Source: Echinicola salinicaeni
GTDB taxonomy: Bacteria > Bacteroidota > Bacteroidia > Cytophagales > Cyclobacteriaceae
Reading direction: 5' to 3'
NCBI RefSeq assembly: GCF_014280965.1
Contig: NZ_JACODZ010000007.1
Coordinates: 186,001 to 250,000, forward strand
Length of the DNA stretch: 64,000 bases
A program made the translations under genes and the position numbers. Position 1 is the first letter of the stretch, and each line of letters starts with the position of its first letter. A model generated the notes under the pieces. It did no database searches. It was not told the origin of the DNA and worked only from the letters and a program-made list of their open reading frames with translations. Positions 61,814-64,000 of this stretch are shown here, piece after piece.

Positions 61814-62026
61814 TGACCTATAAAATTTCACCTTAAACTTTATTAATATATTTTGAGTATTTATTGCCCTAATCCCCCCTGTTTTTCATGTTCAAAAAAC
61901 AATGTGCAACAGCTTCAAACCAATTCTAAACACTTATCAAAACATTAAATATCAACCCATTAAATCAACCCTTAATAATATTAATGTCTTTGTTTCTCTG
62001 AATTCATTAATAAAAACTGACACATT

Positions 62027-62064
62027 CTTAATTACCTTCCTATTAAAAGAAATAGGTAATTAAG
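62027..62064 (-). terminator. Stem-loop after the unknown lipoprotein gene
   Basis: CTTAATTACCT (62027-62037) and AGGTAATTAAG (62054-62064) form a perfect 11-bp stem, and inner CCTATT/AATAGG offers an overlapping alternative. It begins 1 bp past the stop. No long T-tract follows, so it is a weak terminator candidate. Confidence 0.45.
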
Positions 62065-62065
62065 G

Positions 62066-62947
62066 CTATTCCCTTCCTTCATAACCTGTATTTTTCTTAA
62101 GAAATTTACGCACTATGTAGATCAGAAAACCTAAGATCAAAGCCACAAGGGCTCCCCAAAAGGAAAAAAACTTATCCCAAAATATTTCCCCCAATTTATT
62201 GAACCTACTTTTCCAGCGGTAATCCTTATCCACCTCCACTCTTACACTCAAATGCTCTGTAGTTTTAGGAACTGGAGTACCCTCACAGTTTGGATTATCA
62301 TAAAGCTGTATTTCAGCACTGACCTCAAAAGTTCCCTCTTCTATCGCTTTTAGGGTAAACTGTACTTTCGAGCCACTAGGATCTATTTTGATACAGCCTG
62401 TTTCACTGGGTACAATCTCAAAATCGGGTGCAATTGGCTTTACTTTCGCATATTGTCCAATCCTTGCCGGAAATACTTCCATATCTGTAGCAGACCCAGT
62501 ATCTGTGACATACTCCGTGCTTTTATCTCCAATCCAAACGATCATACTCGCATTCTGATGAAGCTTTATCTCCTTTTCCACCTCCAACACAGCCTTAAAG
62601 TCCTCTAATGGAGTTTGTGGCATTACTATCGAATCCCCATCTTCAACGATTACGGGCATTGGAACCCCGATAAGTTCCCCATTATCACCAACTCCCTCAA
62701 TTATTTCCGGCTGAATGACATATTCTAAATCCCCTCCTGTCCCTTTTTCTTCATTTATTCCTTCAGAAACTTGCTCATCCACCTTTTCTTCTGGAACCTC
62801 AAGCACTTCTTCTATGGCTTCAACGCTTTCTTCAGCCGGTTTTGAAGATTCTTTACAAGCTGAAAATGATAAGATCCATATAAGTAAATATGGGAATCCA
62901 CGATTGAGGAAACTGATTATTTTAGAATAAACAGAAGAGCAATCCAT
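62066..62947 (-). CDS. Envelope protein of unknown function, lipobox and C-terminal membrane helix
   Basis: 293 residues, no family recognised. A hydrophobic N-terminal segment ending WILSFSAC looks like a lipoprotein signal, though preceded by 17 extra residues. A long acidic, Glu/Val-rich low-complexity linker follows (about residues 33-75). A soluble beta-rich part spans about 110-245 and contains paired cysteines (ETGCIKIDPS and DNPNCEGTPV). A C-terminal membrane helix (FFSFWGALVALILGFLIYIV) with a basic tail ends it. The layout would tether it in both membranes or make it an inner-membrane protein with a large periplasmic part. Neighbours give no clue. Confidence 0.6.
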   Translation of the reverse strand: MDCSSVYSKIISFLNRGFPYLLIWILSFSACKESSKPAEESVEAIEEVLEVPEEKVDEQVSEGINEEKGTGGDLEYVIQPEIIEGVGDNGELIGVPMPVIVEDGDSIVMPQTPLEDFKAVLEVEKEIKLHQNASMIVWIGDKSTEYVTDTGSATDMEVFPARIGQYAKVKPIAPDFEIVPSETGCIKIDPSGSKVQFTLKAIEEGTFEVSAEIQLYDNPNCEGTPVPKTTEHLSVRVEVDKDYRWKSRFNKLGEIFWDKFFSFWGALVALILGFLIYIVRKFLKKNTGYEGRE

Positions 62948-63071
62948 AACATTTCAGCTAAAGTCAGAAATATAATTTGGTAATCAGCTATTATAACTTA
63001 ACCATTATTTCTTAAAAAAAACAGAAATAACAAAAAATGTAGAATCGCTCACCACTGAAATCAAAACATAT

Positions 63072-64000
63072 TTATTCCAATCTAACCGTCCTCCCTGTTG
63101 CTGCTGACTCTTTGGCCGCTTCCAAAATTTCTACCACCATTAGGTTATTCTCTAGACTATACAAACTGTAAGGTGCCGGTTCAATATTCCCTTTGATCAC
63201 ATTATCAAAATAAACAAATGGGTTACTGATCAAATCAAGCGCTTCTGCTTTCACCTCTGATTCCACTTCCTGTTGACCGGCAAATCGCCAACGCATATGC
63301 TCATCATCTTTGGTAATCACATATCCTGATTGTCCATATACCTCCATATCCTTCCTATTGAACGGCCAGTTCCACGAAGCCTGAATAATCCCTTGGGCAT
63401 CTTTATAATCTACAATTATAGTGGCTTCATCATCTACCTTATCATAAATCTCCGGCTTATAGTTTTTGGTTACAGCCCGCACAGATAACGGTTTCTCTCC
63501 ATGCTTCAAATAAGTCATGATATTGGCCCCATAACAACCAAAATCTACCAAAGCCCCTCCACCGTTCAATTTTGGATCAGTAAGCCAGTTTAAAAATTCT
63601 GGCCCAACCCCGATCTCCTTAGGGCCTTGATGACCATGATGAAAGACCATTTTACGAATCCCTCCCAACTGACCATTATCTTGCTCAAAAAGCCTGTAGG
63701 TTTTTTCAGTGCTAGGGTACCAAGAAGTCTCGTAATTGGTAAGTAAGTGAATTTTATTTTCCCTTGCCAAAGCGGCCATTCTTTTGGCATCTTTCAAATT
63801 TGTAGACAAGGGCTTTTCTACCATCACGTGAATGCCACGGGGAGCTGCCGCCTCTACAGCTTCCAAATGATAAAAAATAGGACCAAAAACCAATATCCCG
63901 TCCGGCTTCTTGTCCGCTAACATTTTATCCAGATCATCATAAATCAATGAGCCATCCAAATCATATCGCTCCTTGAAACGATTGGCCAATGCTGCATCTG
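63072..64000 (-). CDS. Gfo/Idh/MocA-family oxidoreductase (5' end outside window)
   Basis: The open frame continues past the right edge; 309 codons are in the window. The N-terminal Rossmann glycine motif lies outside. Visible are DGILVFGPIFYHLEAVEAAAPRG and the catalytic-region VMVEKPLSTNLKDAKRMAALA (EKP motif), then YETSWYP, GGALVDFGCYGANIMTYL (GGG-x-x-x-D-x-G-x-H type, with Tyr for His) and YKDAQGIIQASWNWP. These enzymes oxidise or reduce sugars, inositols or glycosides with NAD(P). The DxGCY variant is seen in glycoside-acting branches, but the substrate is unknown. Confidence 0.9.
   Translation of the reverse strand, partial: DAALANRFKERYDLDGSLIYDDLDKMLADKKPDGILVFGPIFYHLEAVEAAAPRGIHVMVEKPLSTNLKDAKRMAALARENKIHLLTNYETSWYPSTEKTYRLFEQDNGQLGGIRKMVFHHGHQGPKEIGVGPEFLNWLTDPKLNGGGALVDFGCYGANIMTYLKHGEKPLSVRAVTKNYKPEIYDKVDDEATIIVDYKDAQGIIQASWNWPFNRKDMEVYGQSGYVITKDDEHMRWRFAGQQEVESEVKAEALDLISNPFVYFDNVIKGNIEPAPYSLYSLENNLMVVEILEAAKESAATGRTVRLE

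Noticed and set aside
1-64000. CRISPR arrays, IS elements, prophage or integrase genes
   Set aside because: No regular repeat-spacer series, no transposase or integrase motifs and no phage structural genes were found on either strand.

Overview
The window looks like a chromosome segment of an aerobic Bacteroidota bacterium, most likely order Cytophagales, family Cyclobacteriaceae (Algoriphagus/Echinicola/Cyclobacterium-like). The grounds are low GC, SusC/SusD outer-membrane import systems, an ECF-sigma/FecR pair, a Na+-pumping NADH:quinone reductase, a DnaE polymerase carrying its own exonuclease domain, TAnnTTTG-like promoter elements and few Shine-Dalgarno sites. The genus call is inference. 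No phage, IS element, CRISPR array or rRNA was seen.

Region 1 (1-14.7 kb) is the most interesting part: a peptidoglycan-salvage gene set. It holds a SusC-type importer cut by the left edge, two Zn-dependent N-acetylmuramoyl-L-alanine amidases, a BadF-type amino-sugar kinase (MurK-like), MurQ etherase, a GHL10/DigH-like glycosidase and a Na+/solute symporter. It is bracketed by a NarL-type response regulator and a 1380-residue AAA-ATPase/TPR/histidine kinase. Four of its promoters (SusC, both amidases, kinase-murQ operon) carry the same 18-bp dyad, ATCCCTnTTTTCAGGGAT, in the same orientation to the gene and exactly 21 nt upstream of a -7-like element (TTTG in three, TTGG in one). This looks like a dedicated regulon; the operator and its link to the two-component pair are proposed here from the sequence.

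Region 2 (14.7-30.3 kb): a beta-propeller lipoprotein, fused trehalose-6-P synthase/phosphatase, DnaE, thioredoxin, a DUF502 membrane protein, an nqrABCDE operon that ends in a terminator with no nqrF, and ispH-cmk. Region 3 (30.4-38.2 kb): adenine deaminase, a sensor kinase, a YpdA-like flavoprotein, an NRDE protein, and a BlaI/BlaR1-like pair preceded by three near-identical operators.

Region 4 (38.2-43.6 kb): the threonine operon thrA-thrB-thrC, preceded by a 41-codon leader ORF with 11 Thr and 5 Ile codons, a likely attenuation leader peptide; then a structured intergenic repeat. Region 5 (43.6-51 kb): small lipoproteins, a Gre-like protein, an SDR/GIN/SnoaL operon, MscS, an alkyltransferase-like protein, an XRE regulator, a second symporter, clpS and recR. 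Region 6 (51-52 kb): a large nested palindrome, then tRNA-Ala(GGC) followed by a GIY-YIG nuclease gene and a degenerate second tRNA copy. Region 7 (52-64 kb): ECF sigma, FecR anti-sigma, STN-containing SusC, SusD, an alpha-L-rhamnosidase, a lipoprotein of unknown function and a Gfo/Idh/MocA oxidoreductase cut by the right edge.
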